Shown in pieces: positions 23,094 to 33,875 of a DNA stretch of 52,601 nucleotides. The notes below the pieces were generated by a model. That model worked only from the letters and a program-made list of their open reading frames with translations, was not told where the DNA came from and searched no databases. The DNA is taken from contig CAJNOQ010000388.1 in the NCBI GenBank assembly GCA_905250885.1, positions 1-52,601 of the forward strand, given 5' to 3'. This stretch comes from Didymodactylos carnosus (taxonomy: Eukaryota > Rotifera > Eurotatoria > Philodinida > Philodinidae). The position numbers and the translations under genes are program-made. The stretch's first letter is position 1. Every line of letters starts with the position of its first letter.

Positions 23094-25908
23094 TTATTGT
23101 TTAATATTCCAACCGTCAGGCTGTTGTAATGCAGCATATTTTCTATCGACCAGTTCTAAACCAAAATTTATTGACTAAAAAATAAAAAGCAAAATAACTT
23201 ATGAAATATATGTAATAAATTTTATTTTATAATTCTTCTGTGTTTTTTAATATTGCTCAGTACAAATAGGTGTCTCATATACCTGTTCCTGATTTCTGTC
23301 CATTAAACAAACATAATATTTTGTACGATTACGAATGTTATCATGATCTCGACGTATAATGAGCATTTCTAACTTGATCGTCCGTTCGGCAACGTGACAC
23401 TGTTTACTGAACCAGCCTATAGCTTCTTCGGAGTACGTATCATCATTATTGCTCGTATTGTCACTTGGAATGATATCTTGTAATGAACATTCTACAGCTT
23501 GTATTGGTAAATCAAAAAATTCTGGTCTATCATAAACGAAACAATATTTACTTTAATATATTTTTCAGCATAATGATCAAATATGTGACTTACTTTAATT
23601 TTCTTAATACAGTGATTTCCATATCATCACCATCTCCATAATCAACAAATTCAACATCAATAGTATTGTTTTCAATTCGATGTACAATACCACGATACCA
23701 TTTTTGATCATGTTTCTCAAATAATGCCGCTACACATAAACCGGGTTTTAATTCATCTATATTAATCATATCCTAGACAAAAACGAAAACATTTAAAATT
23801 TAAATTAAGTTAACGTTCGACATACTTCATCACAGGTACTATTATGATAATAATCTGACATTCTTTTGTTTAATTCATCTAATTGATTAATTGTACTTAT
23901 TCGTTGCACCGAGAATGAATTTGGATTTACAACCGAAGATACATATATATCGACCATAATCTCATTTTCATCAAATAACATCTGTTTATATTTCAATTCA
24001 GATAATGATTGAAAACAACAATCATTGTTTATGTGAATAGGTGATGTATCGTTCATAACAGTCTAAAAAACTCATAGTTGATTTTTTAAAGAAATTTTAT
24101 TTGTTATAGTCAGTTCACATCTAATCTATAACATTGAATATCGATGAAGAAAATCTTTCTTTTTGTTAGAAGAACTAGAATATATATACCTCTAATGTTT
24201 TTTGTTCGCTGTTTGATTTTGCTTCTTTTTGTTTCTGCTTTTCTTTTAATTCTTCTAATCTTGCCTCTATCAACGTCTGTAATACATGGAGAATAGAATT
24301 AGTTTTATATTTTCCGATGTTTCTTATTTTCTATGAATACTTTAGCTGTTGTTATCTGATCATTTGTACCATATATTACTAAACGATTGTAAACTGTATT
24401 TTCAAGATTATCAATAATTTTTTTATCAAAATTAAGTCGTGCACCAGTAGTTTCACGAATTTCTCTGATACAAGCACCACCTTTTCCTAAATTGAAATAA
24501 AGATAAAACATAAAGGAAGACAAATAATTTCTGATATAAAAAGTATAAACTTTTCTTACCTATGATGTAACCACATGATTTTTCTGGTATGAATAATTCA
24601 ATTTCTTTATATTCGGGCATATCGGCAATCATTCGTCGTATTTCAACTTCTGCTTCGTACACATTGTTTCGGTGACCACGAATGACTAGTGTTCGATATT
24701 TGTTTGTCGTGTTATTATTATTCTTTTGCTCTTGTTCTGTCAGGTTTTTTTCGTCTTTCACAAATACACATCGAACAGAAAACTGTTGTTGAAACTAAAA
24801 GAAAAACAAGAAAATAAACAATACAACATGAATCTTTGCTTTCGTTCGTGCAGTTTAGATACGACGTGAACATTAACAGCCTTGGCAATACCAACTATGC
24901 GAACAATTTCAATAAGTGACGTGGTGTAAACTACAAATTCATTCTTTACACTGAGAAACTAACCTTTTTGATGTTTTCTCCACTTTTTCCAATAAAACCA
25001 CCTAGAAAAGAAAGCATTTAATTGTGCGACATTCCGCATAAAATAGCCGTACCAACACAGTAGTGGGGAACTTGAATCTCCAATACCAAATGATCAGACG
25101 AAACGAAATGAGAAGACAGTCCTTGAAAGAAAAAAATAAACAATGACCAGATCAAGTTATAGAGGATATCCAAACCCGCTTTTTCCACCTTATTGCCAAA
25201 TGTGAAGCACACGTCCAATTGGGCTCAAATTTATACCAACGATAGAACAGCGAAAAAGAAAATTGGTTTATTTTTGCTCAGAATTGTGTGAAATGATCTT
25301 CTATGAGTTTTCTGGAGATCCCAATTTTCGTCTAGTCACAATATGATCCCTCGAAAAAATGGTCTATCCTATCATATCTCAGGTTCCCAATTTTTCATTT
25401 CGAATAATATGCTTTCCTTTTCAAGATATCCGAAAAATGCTGAGAATCACCGAAAAGAAGCGACTTTCTACATCCAGGTTTCAGCATTTTTCAGATATCT
25501 CGAGAAGGAAAGTATATTTTACGAAAAAAAAATTTAAAACCTGAGATAGGATCTGGGGTATCTGTTATGAAAATTTTGACTCGAGCGGACCATTTTTTCG
25601 AGGAGTCATATTGTGATTGGATGAAAATTGGAGTCTCCAAAAAACCCCGTAGGAGATTATTTCCAACAATTCTGTGCAAAAATAAACCGATTTTCTTTTT
25701 CGCTGTTCTATCTCTGGTATAAATTTGAGCCCAATTGGATGTGTGCTTCATATCTGACAGCAAGATGAAAAAAGAGAGGGTTTACCCTTAAATGTAAATC
25801 AAGCCAAATTCTCTCACCTTTCCGACGCATTCGATACCATACAGCACAAACTACACCGAGCAATGCACTTGTGCCAAGGGCATAAAGAATGCGTCGATCT
25901 TTTATCAT
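23094..25908 (-). CDS. TDRKH: TDRKH/Papi, mitochondrial Tudor-KH piRNA factor
   Basis: Ten exons (25908-25818, 25121-25053, 25001-24964, 24794-24560, 24486-24341, 24276-24190, 24062-23826, 23772-23594, 23526-23283, 23174-23094) give 468 residues; human is 561. Known: this protein sits in the mitochondrial outer membrane and holds PIWI-piRNA intermediates for 3' trimming. Seen: an N-terminal membrane helix (about 7-25) with a basic flank RMRRK; KH1 with GKSG at 58-61; KH2 with GKGG at 145-148; a charged coil (194-222); and an extended Tudor domain whose core holds WYRGIV and VEFVDYGDGDD (about 308-361). It ends with FGLELVDRKYA as in relatives. The KH-Tudor linker is shorter than in vertebrates. 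Exon 2, supplying the first KH strand, is only 69 bp. An acceptor-like AATTTTAG abuts the ATG. Intron 1 contains a large inverted repeat. Confidence 0.95.
25172..25785. mobile_element. Long inverted repeat filling TDRKH intron 1
   Basis: The left arm (about 25172-25450) and right arm (about 25474-25785) are imperfect inverted copies down to a loop of some 25 bases. Matched blocks include TCCAATTGGGCTCAAATTTA, GATAGAACAGCGAAAAAGAA, CGAAAAAATGGTC and GAAAAATGCTGA. One arm has an insertion of roughly 40 bases. No protein is encoded. Transcribed with the gene, the intron could fold into a hairpin of about 300 bp. Confidence 0.85.
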
Positions 25909-28206
25909 CTAAAATTCATTTTAAAACAATTCATTGCGAATCTCAAATTAACAATAAAGTAACGAGACTATAGAGTTGAGTAGGCATAGAATATTTACAT
26001 TATATCACAGTATCTAAGTTGTTTCCCCCCCTAAATTTACCAATCACAAATACTTCTTTTAAATTTAAACTCCTGCTCAATAGTTGATTGCTCTGTTCCA
26101 GCATTTGATCTTTTCCAAAAAGTTTCTCTGCGTTTTCTCTTCTAGGTTACTTCCTTCATTCGCAAATAAAGTATGGACGATCAAGAGTGGTCGATGGGAT
26201 ATTTAAAACAATAATGCAACAATCATTTCTTAATCCATTACAAACTCTATGGTATCTAGTAAGTCGAAAAGATTATTCAAAGTGTCTCTAGCGCGTATTC
26301 GCTTCTTTCTAGCATTTAACATAGAACTATTAATTTATTGTATGTGATGGAGTCGTACTGTTATAATGTATCGCTACTATTTCGCTCAAATCTTAGCGGA
26401 AACTGACCTCGCGTAGAATCACAGATAAGAATACATGGATACAATAGTTTCTCACGTGAAGTGGAGAAAATTGTCTGTCTAATCGAATGCTAACAACTCA
26501 AGCAAGCAAAGTATCATTCAACGGCATCTCCAACTCAAAATGAGTACATAAAAAGTCCACTATTTGGTATTAACAAATATCAATTTGATTTTGAACTTTT
26601 GTATAAGGATAAAATATTTTTCTGGTAAAATTCGAATTGTTCCATAAATAATAAATTTTGAACTCTCATACTGAATTAGACAAAAACGGTTTTGTACAGC
26701 GACATCTGGAGATTCTTCGTAGATCTTTCCACTATTGCATGACCTACGAATTAGCGAGATTAACTGGGTCACAAGCTATGAATTTGAAGGTGTCTGGTAT
26801 TTCTTTATCCAAATATCTTGCAATTATTATGAGAAACACTGAAGTGCTCTCAGAGTGTACAACTTGCATATATTTTATCTGAGTTATCTTTCCGTTTGTT
26901 CTGAAATTCGTTAGTGGAAAATTACCTGCTAGTGAGATACAGCAGTATAACTTTAAACAAGGTCCATATATACATGTTGTCGAAAGTTTTTTAAGCTCTA
27001 AAATTCAATATATACTTTATTATTTAAATAAACGCTGAACAGAAGTAGAATACAAAAGAAATCTAGAAAATATTTTATAACTTTAACAGATCCTATCTTT
27101 TACCTAATTGCACCGATCTGAGGGTCTTTTTGGCCTTATTTGACTCTTTGAGGAGGCAAACAACGGCAAATGTCCAATTCACGTGATTGAGTGTTCAGAC
27201 TTGCAGATCGACATTCTGTTTCTCCTATGATCGCCGGCCTGAAAAATTCACATTTTATACTACTCCCTACCTCAACTGTATATATCTTTCATCTATGCAT
27301 GTCCTTCATATAATTACAAGCTATAAACACAGTAGAAATTTATGTGCTCTCCTGAAACCTTCAGTTGTCAGATTTCTCTCACTTTGCATGGAAACATGCA
27401 TACATAATATCATTCATTTACTAAACAAATCATTCAGATGACAAAAACGTGACAAAGTGGAGCAAAATCAGATGGAAAAGACAAACAGATTTAAAACAAA
27501 CTAAGAAAGCGGCAAATGGAGATAGCCAACAGACTATATGCAATATGGATCACCTTGATGACTGACCCTACTTCATTAATTGATACATCCATCATTTCTG
27601 TAGCTGCCATTGGTGGAGTAAATAATTATGACGCAGTTCAAAATGTCGAACAAACATTTGTAACTATAGTCCAACGAAACATGATGACCATTAACGACGG
27701 AGCAATTAAGCCAAAACAGTCAATAAGATATCATGCGTGAAGATAAAACAAGCGAATAAGTCCATGGATACAGAATACATGGAATAAGTACGGCAGTGTT
27801 TTTTCAGATGAAGTTAAACGTACATCCTGACATTAATTTGCAGTATATCTAATGAATTTCAAATTTCTTTTTCTGGCAATGGGTCTGTTTTTCGATCAGC
27901 CAATGTTCTTTTTACTCTAGATGTCTTAAATCTATACTTTGAGAAAAGACTTGATGGTATGACAAACAAACAAAGAAAAATATTTCTATCAGCTTGCCAA
28001 CTCAAATACATTAGATGTTTTGGACATATTAAAAAAATTAGTTTACTCAGTCGGTAACATTCTTTGGTTTTTAAACAGTTTCATCAGATTCTGCAAAATA
28101 TTTTCATTTTTTACATAAATTATATATGATTCTAAACGAAATTCAGTTATAATAAAATATTTCTTCATTTTTATTGTATTTTATTCTTATGTTGAGAAAA
28201 TTTAGA
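25909..28206. other. Intergenic upstream of TDRKH
   Basis: About 2.3 kb between the TDRKH start and the stop of the next gene. It should include the TDRKH promoter. Open frames at 26658-26882, 27187-27441 and 27516-27740 on the plus strand have fairly balanced composition but no recognisable domain, splice partners or initiation context, so they are not annotated as genes. Confidence 0.45.
28170..28185 (-). promoter_or_regulatory. Two poly(A) signals after last exon B
   Basis: AATAAA occurs twice on the minus strand (28185-28180 and 28175-28170), about 22-37 bases past the stop of last exon B. This marks it as a genuine transcript end. Confidence 0.6.
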
Positions 28207-28526
28207 TTATATACCACGAAAAGTATTTGTTGAACGACTCATCGCTTGGAAATAACGTGTTACAATGTACGATAACACGAATATAATTATCAAAGAAATT
28301 AAATTGTAGTTGAGCTGAGTTGAATCACTACGTACAGCACTGACAGTACTCGATGAAGCTGTAGCAGTCAATAGTAATCGTGTTGTTGTTTGATCACAAT
28401 AAAGTGGTGTACCCGGAAAGTTTCTGTCCGGTTGACATATTGCATTTTGACCTAATACTGCATAGACGGCATTGTACGATTGCGTTACGTAGATATCATT
28501 GTATTGGACTTTATTCGAATTGATGG
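28207..28526 (-). other. Last exon B of the Cys-rich membrane protein
   Basis: Acceptor TTTATTTCAG, phase 1, and 105 further residues after the shared serine codon. It encodes two cysteines, a Ser/Thr-rich stretch, a hydrophobic segment (LISLIIIFVLSYIV) and a basic tail ending in TFRGI. Two poly(A) signals follow closely. Confidence 0.65.
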
Positions 28527-31500
28527 CTGAAATAAAAGTTGATACGGTATCAGTTTTATTATTATGAAAGCTATTTTCTAGGTAAAGCTTCAGTTATGAG
28601 TATCTCACATACACTGGAAAGCGATTACGATCTTGGCAACAATTTTTATTGAAAAAAAACTAGAAATATCAAACTTTTTTATGATTTTAACTGACAGAAA
28701 GAGGAAAGCGAGGAGAAATAAAGTCGATAATTAGCTACATTTTTGACATTATGCAATATTAAATAAAAAACTTAATTCGTTAACTTTTTACTGAAATCTC
28801 AAAGTTAAGATTTTTTTTCGATTAAAAATTGAAAACATATTTTGCTAGAAAAATGTTGTCATGGCAACCGGCAGAATCTGAATAATTTCGTTCATTAAGA
28901 AGTAAAAGTTGGAAACTAAACGGGAAATAAAAATTAATTAATAAGAAAAGAAAACGAATAATATATTAACAAACAGTTTTGAATGCGCAAAAGAAAATAT
29001 TCGCAATTAAGTTCAAATTTTTTGAAAATCATGGCTATTAAGACTTTTCAACTTTTCTGTATTCGACAGAAAGATTAAAAAATAAATACGAAAAATATCG
29101 TGCCATCAATAATAGAGCACATATTAATGATAAATTTATGTTAGTGTTCGATCTTCCACTGGAAAATGTTGATATAGTATCGACACGTATAATTCTTCCC
29201 CAACTTGTTGTTGCTGCTAAACATGATATCGGAGTTGTTATTGTTGATATGTTTGTTGGATATGGCGTAAGACCTCCAGTACATGGAGTGTCCAAACCAT
29301 AAATATACCAAGTTTCGTTTATTCGTTCGTCAATTATACGATTAGTACGTACACTTGATGTACTTGAGCTCAATGCTAGAAATTAAATACTTAACTTTCA
29401 GTCACAGATGAGTCCTTACGGTAAAATTTACTAAGATAATAAAACTGGAAGGAGAAGGAGAAAAGTTTTTCTTAACAAAATCCACTTAGCACAGGAAAAT
29501 GATTAATTATTGAAGAAGAGTCTAAAGAAGGAAAATGATCACTATTTTACTTACATGGAAGTTGTGTGAGTAATCCAATTGAAAGCCCAAGTAAACCAAG
29601 TAACAGTGGTAATAAACAACATAGCCAAAGCTAAAAAAAGAGGAGGTATACAATAAATACTTGTTGATCTAAAAGATTGTCGCCAGTATATTTTTATGCG
29701 AGAACCCTAATATACTTTATCAAATTCGCTAGAAACGATTTATCTTTACTTGGTTTTGTATATGTTTTTAATCTAAGTATTAAAGTAGTGTTATAGATAT
29801 TTCATACATACCCAACATGGACATGCACAAAACCATTCCAGGCATGATAAACATGGACAAAATCTTGCGCACCATCCCGTACAGCAATTACAACATCGAT
29901 AACCAGGCACATCTGCATTCTGAAGGAAGAATACTACATTTGTAGATCATTTTTCGAAGCAAACTAATATAAGTTACATTTTTACAAAAAGATTACAGTT
30001 AATTTATGTACTCGTATGCTGTGGAAATTTGTTATCTTGACTCACATCATCATCATTGTTTGTATATCAGAGATTTGTATGAACTCAAAACTGACTTCCG
30101 TTTTTTAAATAGATTTCTCTTCGTGTGATTTCGGCTTCTCAAGGAGCTTCTGGATATATGCAATGTTTCTTACAGAGAAGACTTGCTTTGTTATTCTGTT
30201 TTACATTTGACTGATTCATTTTCTTCAAAAATGATGAAGCTGGTAGGATGTGCAACAAATGTGTTAGTTATTAAACTCAATCTTCCTTGTTAATATGCTA
30301 TCAAAATTACATAACAATTGCATACAGACACTATACAATAACTCATCACAGAGCTCTACGTTACAATATAGCGTGTGGTGATTATTGATTTAAACATGGC
30401 AAGGTCTCATTAATTAAACTGCATTTTAACGATATAGAATAATATTTTAAATGATGATGAGTAAATAAATATATCTTTTTCTTCTTCTTTTCTCGCTTAA
30501 TAACTTTGTATAGAAAAAAAAAAAATATGTTGATCGACACCTTTTAATGTTCTCTCCTTAGAGCTAAAAGAAAACAATTATAGAAAAATATGTTATTGAA
30601 AATAATAATGTACACACACGCGACCACCTCTAAACATATAGAAATTGTTTGCGAAAAATAAAAAATTAACAAATAGTCAATCGGGTCACATTTTTTTCAC
30701 CTTTTGTTGACGACAACGATCAAAATAGCGTTTTGTATATCGTCACATATTTCACATCATCTGATCACAAGTTAATGCAAAAGTTTCTACTAAACGATCG
30801 AAATCTAACACATTAACAACATTTCTTACGACACTTTTATTCATATACTGATAGTTAAAGCTTTGAAAGATTAGTTTTGAGAAAATGAGTTGATATCATA
30901 TTTTAACTTTTTGTTTTTTTTTGAGTTTTAAAAAGAAAAAGTTGACTTACCCTATAGCGAACTCTTCTTCCATCTTTTGTTATTCTTGTTTTGTATGAAA
31001 CAACATCTTTTCGTCGTGAAAAACTATTCATTTTACAACAATTTCCACAACTTCTAAAACAATCTCCAAAACAATCGCAATTACCACAATCACCACACAT
31101 ATTTGTTGTTCGACCTCTCCGATTATTATAGTAATATTCATCGTAATTGGAATTAACAAGTTGACGACGATCATCTATGATAACTTGATCACGTCTATCA
31201 ACCATAGCACGATCATCAATAATTGTTGTTCTTGTACTTGTGTCTGGTCTTTCAATTATTGTTCGAGTAGGCGGCGTTTGTTCTCGAACTTGAATGATAC
31301 GTGTTGGAGGAGTTCTGGGTTTTTGTACCTGTATTATTGTCGGAGGTTGAACTACTGGTGGTTCACGAATGTATGTTGTTGTTGGTTGAACTGGTTCGGG
31401 TTGTCTTATAATAACTCTTTTGGTTGATGGTTGTGCAGAAGGAACCCGAATGATAACGTTTTGTGGGGGTGTCTCGTCTCGTTGAGTGTATATCCGTGTA

Positions 31501-32511
31501 TCATTATATGTCGGCTCGGGCGTTCTTATAACGAGTGGTGGTGATGGTGGAGTAGTAACGACGATTGGCTCCTCCCTTGTTCTTTCTCGACGAAATATGT
31601 TAAACTACAAAGAAAATATAATATTTTATTACAAATGTTAAAAGTTTATTTGAAAGTTTTTAAAACAATACCGTTTTTGGTTTTGGTTGCAGATTAGACG
31701 GATTTAACACGACAGTTTCAGTTTGTGTTTCTAGTGGCTGCTCGATAATAAATGGTGTTGATGGTGGTTGTTCTGGAACATTGATAACATAATTATTCGG
31801 CTCCTGTGATGTATTATAGAGTGTTGTCGTTGTTTTTGAAGTGGATGAATGTGGTGGTGTTGGACGAGTAATTTGAATTTGTGGAGGCGTATTATTCGAA
31901 GAACGAAGTGTTTCAGTAGTAATCGTTTCCGTATATCGAACTGGTGGCAATTTTGTCTCGGTGACAGTGATTGTCTCAATAGCATTTGGATGTTGAATAG
32001 TATGAACTTGAACCGTTTCTGTGGGTTTTTGATTTGGATCAGTCGGATGTTCTTGAATGGTTGTTGTTCGCTTTGTCTCGGTGGCATTTGGATTTCTGAT
32101 GGTCTGAACTTTAACTACTGGAGGCGGTGGATGTTGCTGTTGTTGAATAGTTGTTATATTAGTGCGTCTTGTTTCGGTAGGCATTTGTGATTGTAGCGAT
32201 GGTTGATGCTGCTGTTGTTGAATAGTTGTTATATTAGTGCGTCTTGTTTCGGCAGGTATTTGTGTTTGTAGTGATGGGTGATGTTGCTGTTGTTGAATAG
32301 TTGTTGTAGTAGTGCGTCTTGTTTCGGTAGGTATTTGCGATTGTAGCGGTGGTTGATGATAAACGTCGTCAAAATCATTGTCATCAGCAGATACACGATA
32401 AAAGTTTGGTGCCGCTTTTTTCGGTGCTTTTGGTTGATTTTTTATAGCATTAATTTCATGTCGTTGACATATTTCGCATAAACCGGTGGCAGGATCGATG
32501 ATATGCTTCAT
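28207..32511 (-). CDS. Pro/Thr-rich, Cys-clustered membrane protein, unrecognised
   Basis: Exons 32511-31672, 31604-30951, 29919-29812 and 29630-29555 plus a last exon (28526-28207, or alternatively 29375-29038) give 665 or 671 residues. No family is recognised. Seen: an N-terminal CEIC; three 25-residue repeats at residues 54-128; a long Pro/Thr/Gln-rich, extracellular-looking or disordered stretch to about 450; a Cys cluster (MCGDCGNCDCFGDCF); a basic link; a second Cys cluster in exon 3 (CCNCCTGWC, CPCLSC, CACPC); and a hydrophobic helix in exon 4. Each last exon adds a Ser/Thr-rich loop with two cysteines and a second C-terminal helix. Inferred: a palmitoylated or Cys-cross-linked two-pass membrane protein. 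A splice-acceptor-like CAACAG lies one base before the ATG, so an upstream leader exon is possible. Confidence 0.75.
29038..29375 (-). other. Last exon A of the Cys-rich membrane protein
   Basis: Acceptor ATTTCTAG in the same phase as exon B and 111 further residues. It has the same plan as exon B: polar loop with two cysteines, Thr/Ser patch, then a hydrophobic segment (LSLICALLLMARYFSYLF) and a charged tail. It lacks a close AATAAA. It could be an alternative last exon or a relic of exon duplication. Confidence 0.55.
32128..32352 (-). repeat. Three 75-bp in-frame coding repeats
   Basis: The unit encodes 25 residues (PSLQSQ.P.ETRRTNITTIQ followed by a Gln/His run) three times in tandem inside exon 1 of the membrane protein. 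Copies differ by only a few residues and keep the frame, so they are probably young expansions of a disordered region. Confidence 0.9.
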
Positions 32512-33875
32512 ACTGTTGACAACAATTTATTTACTGTTGTAATCATGATTATTTTGTTTTTCCGTAATGCTATGAAAACCGATTAAGATCTCAGCATGAA
32601 CTCAATGAAAGAAAAAGAAAGAAAGAAACAAACTGAGTGTATTCAATTAACTTATGGATACAGTATTTTTTTAATGTTGTTATGATAAAGTTTCATCGTT
32701 GCTTTAGAAAATTTTCAAAATATATGCAATAAGAAACCATAATCATAAAATATTCGTACAATGGTGAGGACAATTCTTATCAGTAAATTCTAAATGTGGG
32801 TATTTGAACTGACAATTTTGTATTCATTAAAACATATTTTTATCTTAAATGCTTAACCTAATTTGAATATTTTTGTCTACTATTAGCGTTTTAGATGTCA
32901 ATTTTAATTCACGTGCATACAAATAGTATCCTATTTAAGTACGAATAAGAGACTATTTGTTTCCGATATTCATTGTTGAATAAGGTAATTTATTCAAAAA
33001 CATAATTTGTTTCGAACTGACAACGGAAGTTCATTGATATTTTCAATAAGTCACCTATTCATGATGTGACTTGCTCTCTCTCTCTCTTCCTCTCTTAATT
33101 TCTATGAACCAATTTACTATGATTTATGACTATATCTTCTTTATATATCCGTATATGGTTCATGAAAAACATTACATCAGCACATCTTTTACTCATATTA
33201 TTGTTGTACTTCAGTTGAACCATTCTTTTTTTTATTGGAAAATAAGAGCCAAATATCGAACGAAAAACTATAAATGACTTTTTTATTGTTAAATCAAACA
33301 TTTCCCGTTATCACTCTTATTTTACATCAAAAACAAGATTGTTTTTCTAGTCAAATGCAACCAATTGAAAGTGAGAATGAGAGTGATAAAAAAATCTTTC
33401 TTCTGGAGTTTGAAAAATGTAAATTTACAGTGAAATAAAATGTTTTATTAGAAACAAGAAATTATCTTAGTATCATATATATTTATTAATTTCATAGCAC
33501 AAAACAAAAATTGAACACATAAAACGTTCAGAGAAAAACAGCACGTATGTCTGATTCTGATTTGTCTCTCTTGTCCGTAATCGTGGTCTCTCTCTCTTCC
33601 GAGTGGAGGGGCGGGAACATGGACTACTAAAAAAAGTGAACAAAAACAACTGACTTTAAAAGAAAAAATAACAATATCTGGGAAAATGAAAGAAAAAAAC
33701 GAACAAAATAGGGAAGAATACAAATATTCCTACGATGTTTCAAAGAATTCTACTGTTGCTCGTCTATTATAGCATCAGACAATTTGTTTCGAGAGAGAGA
33801 GAGAGACAGAGAGAAAAAAACCGGGTGTTTTATATTTTATAAGTACGTGTGTATATATATATATATATATATATG
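32512..33875. other. Intergenic between RNF220 and the membrane-protein gene
   Basis: About 1.4 kb. It holds the RNF220 3' UTR, with an AATAAA on the minus strand at 33449-33444, and low-complexity tracts (CT-rich at about 33073-33095, GA-rich at about 33789-33820). No coding region is supported. Confidence 0.5.
33850..33875. repeat. (AT)n microsatellite abutting the RNF220 stop codon
   Basis: Alternating AT run immediately downstream of the RNF220 stop on the transcribed strand, so it lies at the very start of the 3' UTR. Confidence 0.9.

Noticed and set aside
25343-25763. Open frames in TDRKH intron 1
   Set aside because: They run through both arms of the inverted repeat and mirror each other; the spliced TDRKH frame passes around them.
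31161-32190. Plus-strand open frames opposite the Cys-rich membrane protein
   Set aside because: They are antisense shadows of Pro/Thr/Gln-rich codons; the minus strand gives consistent splice phases.
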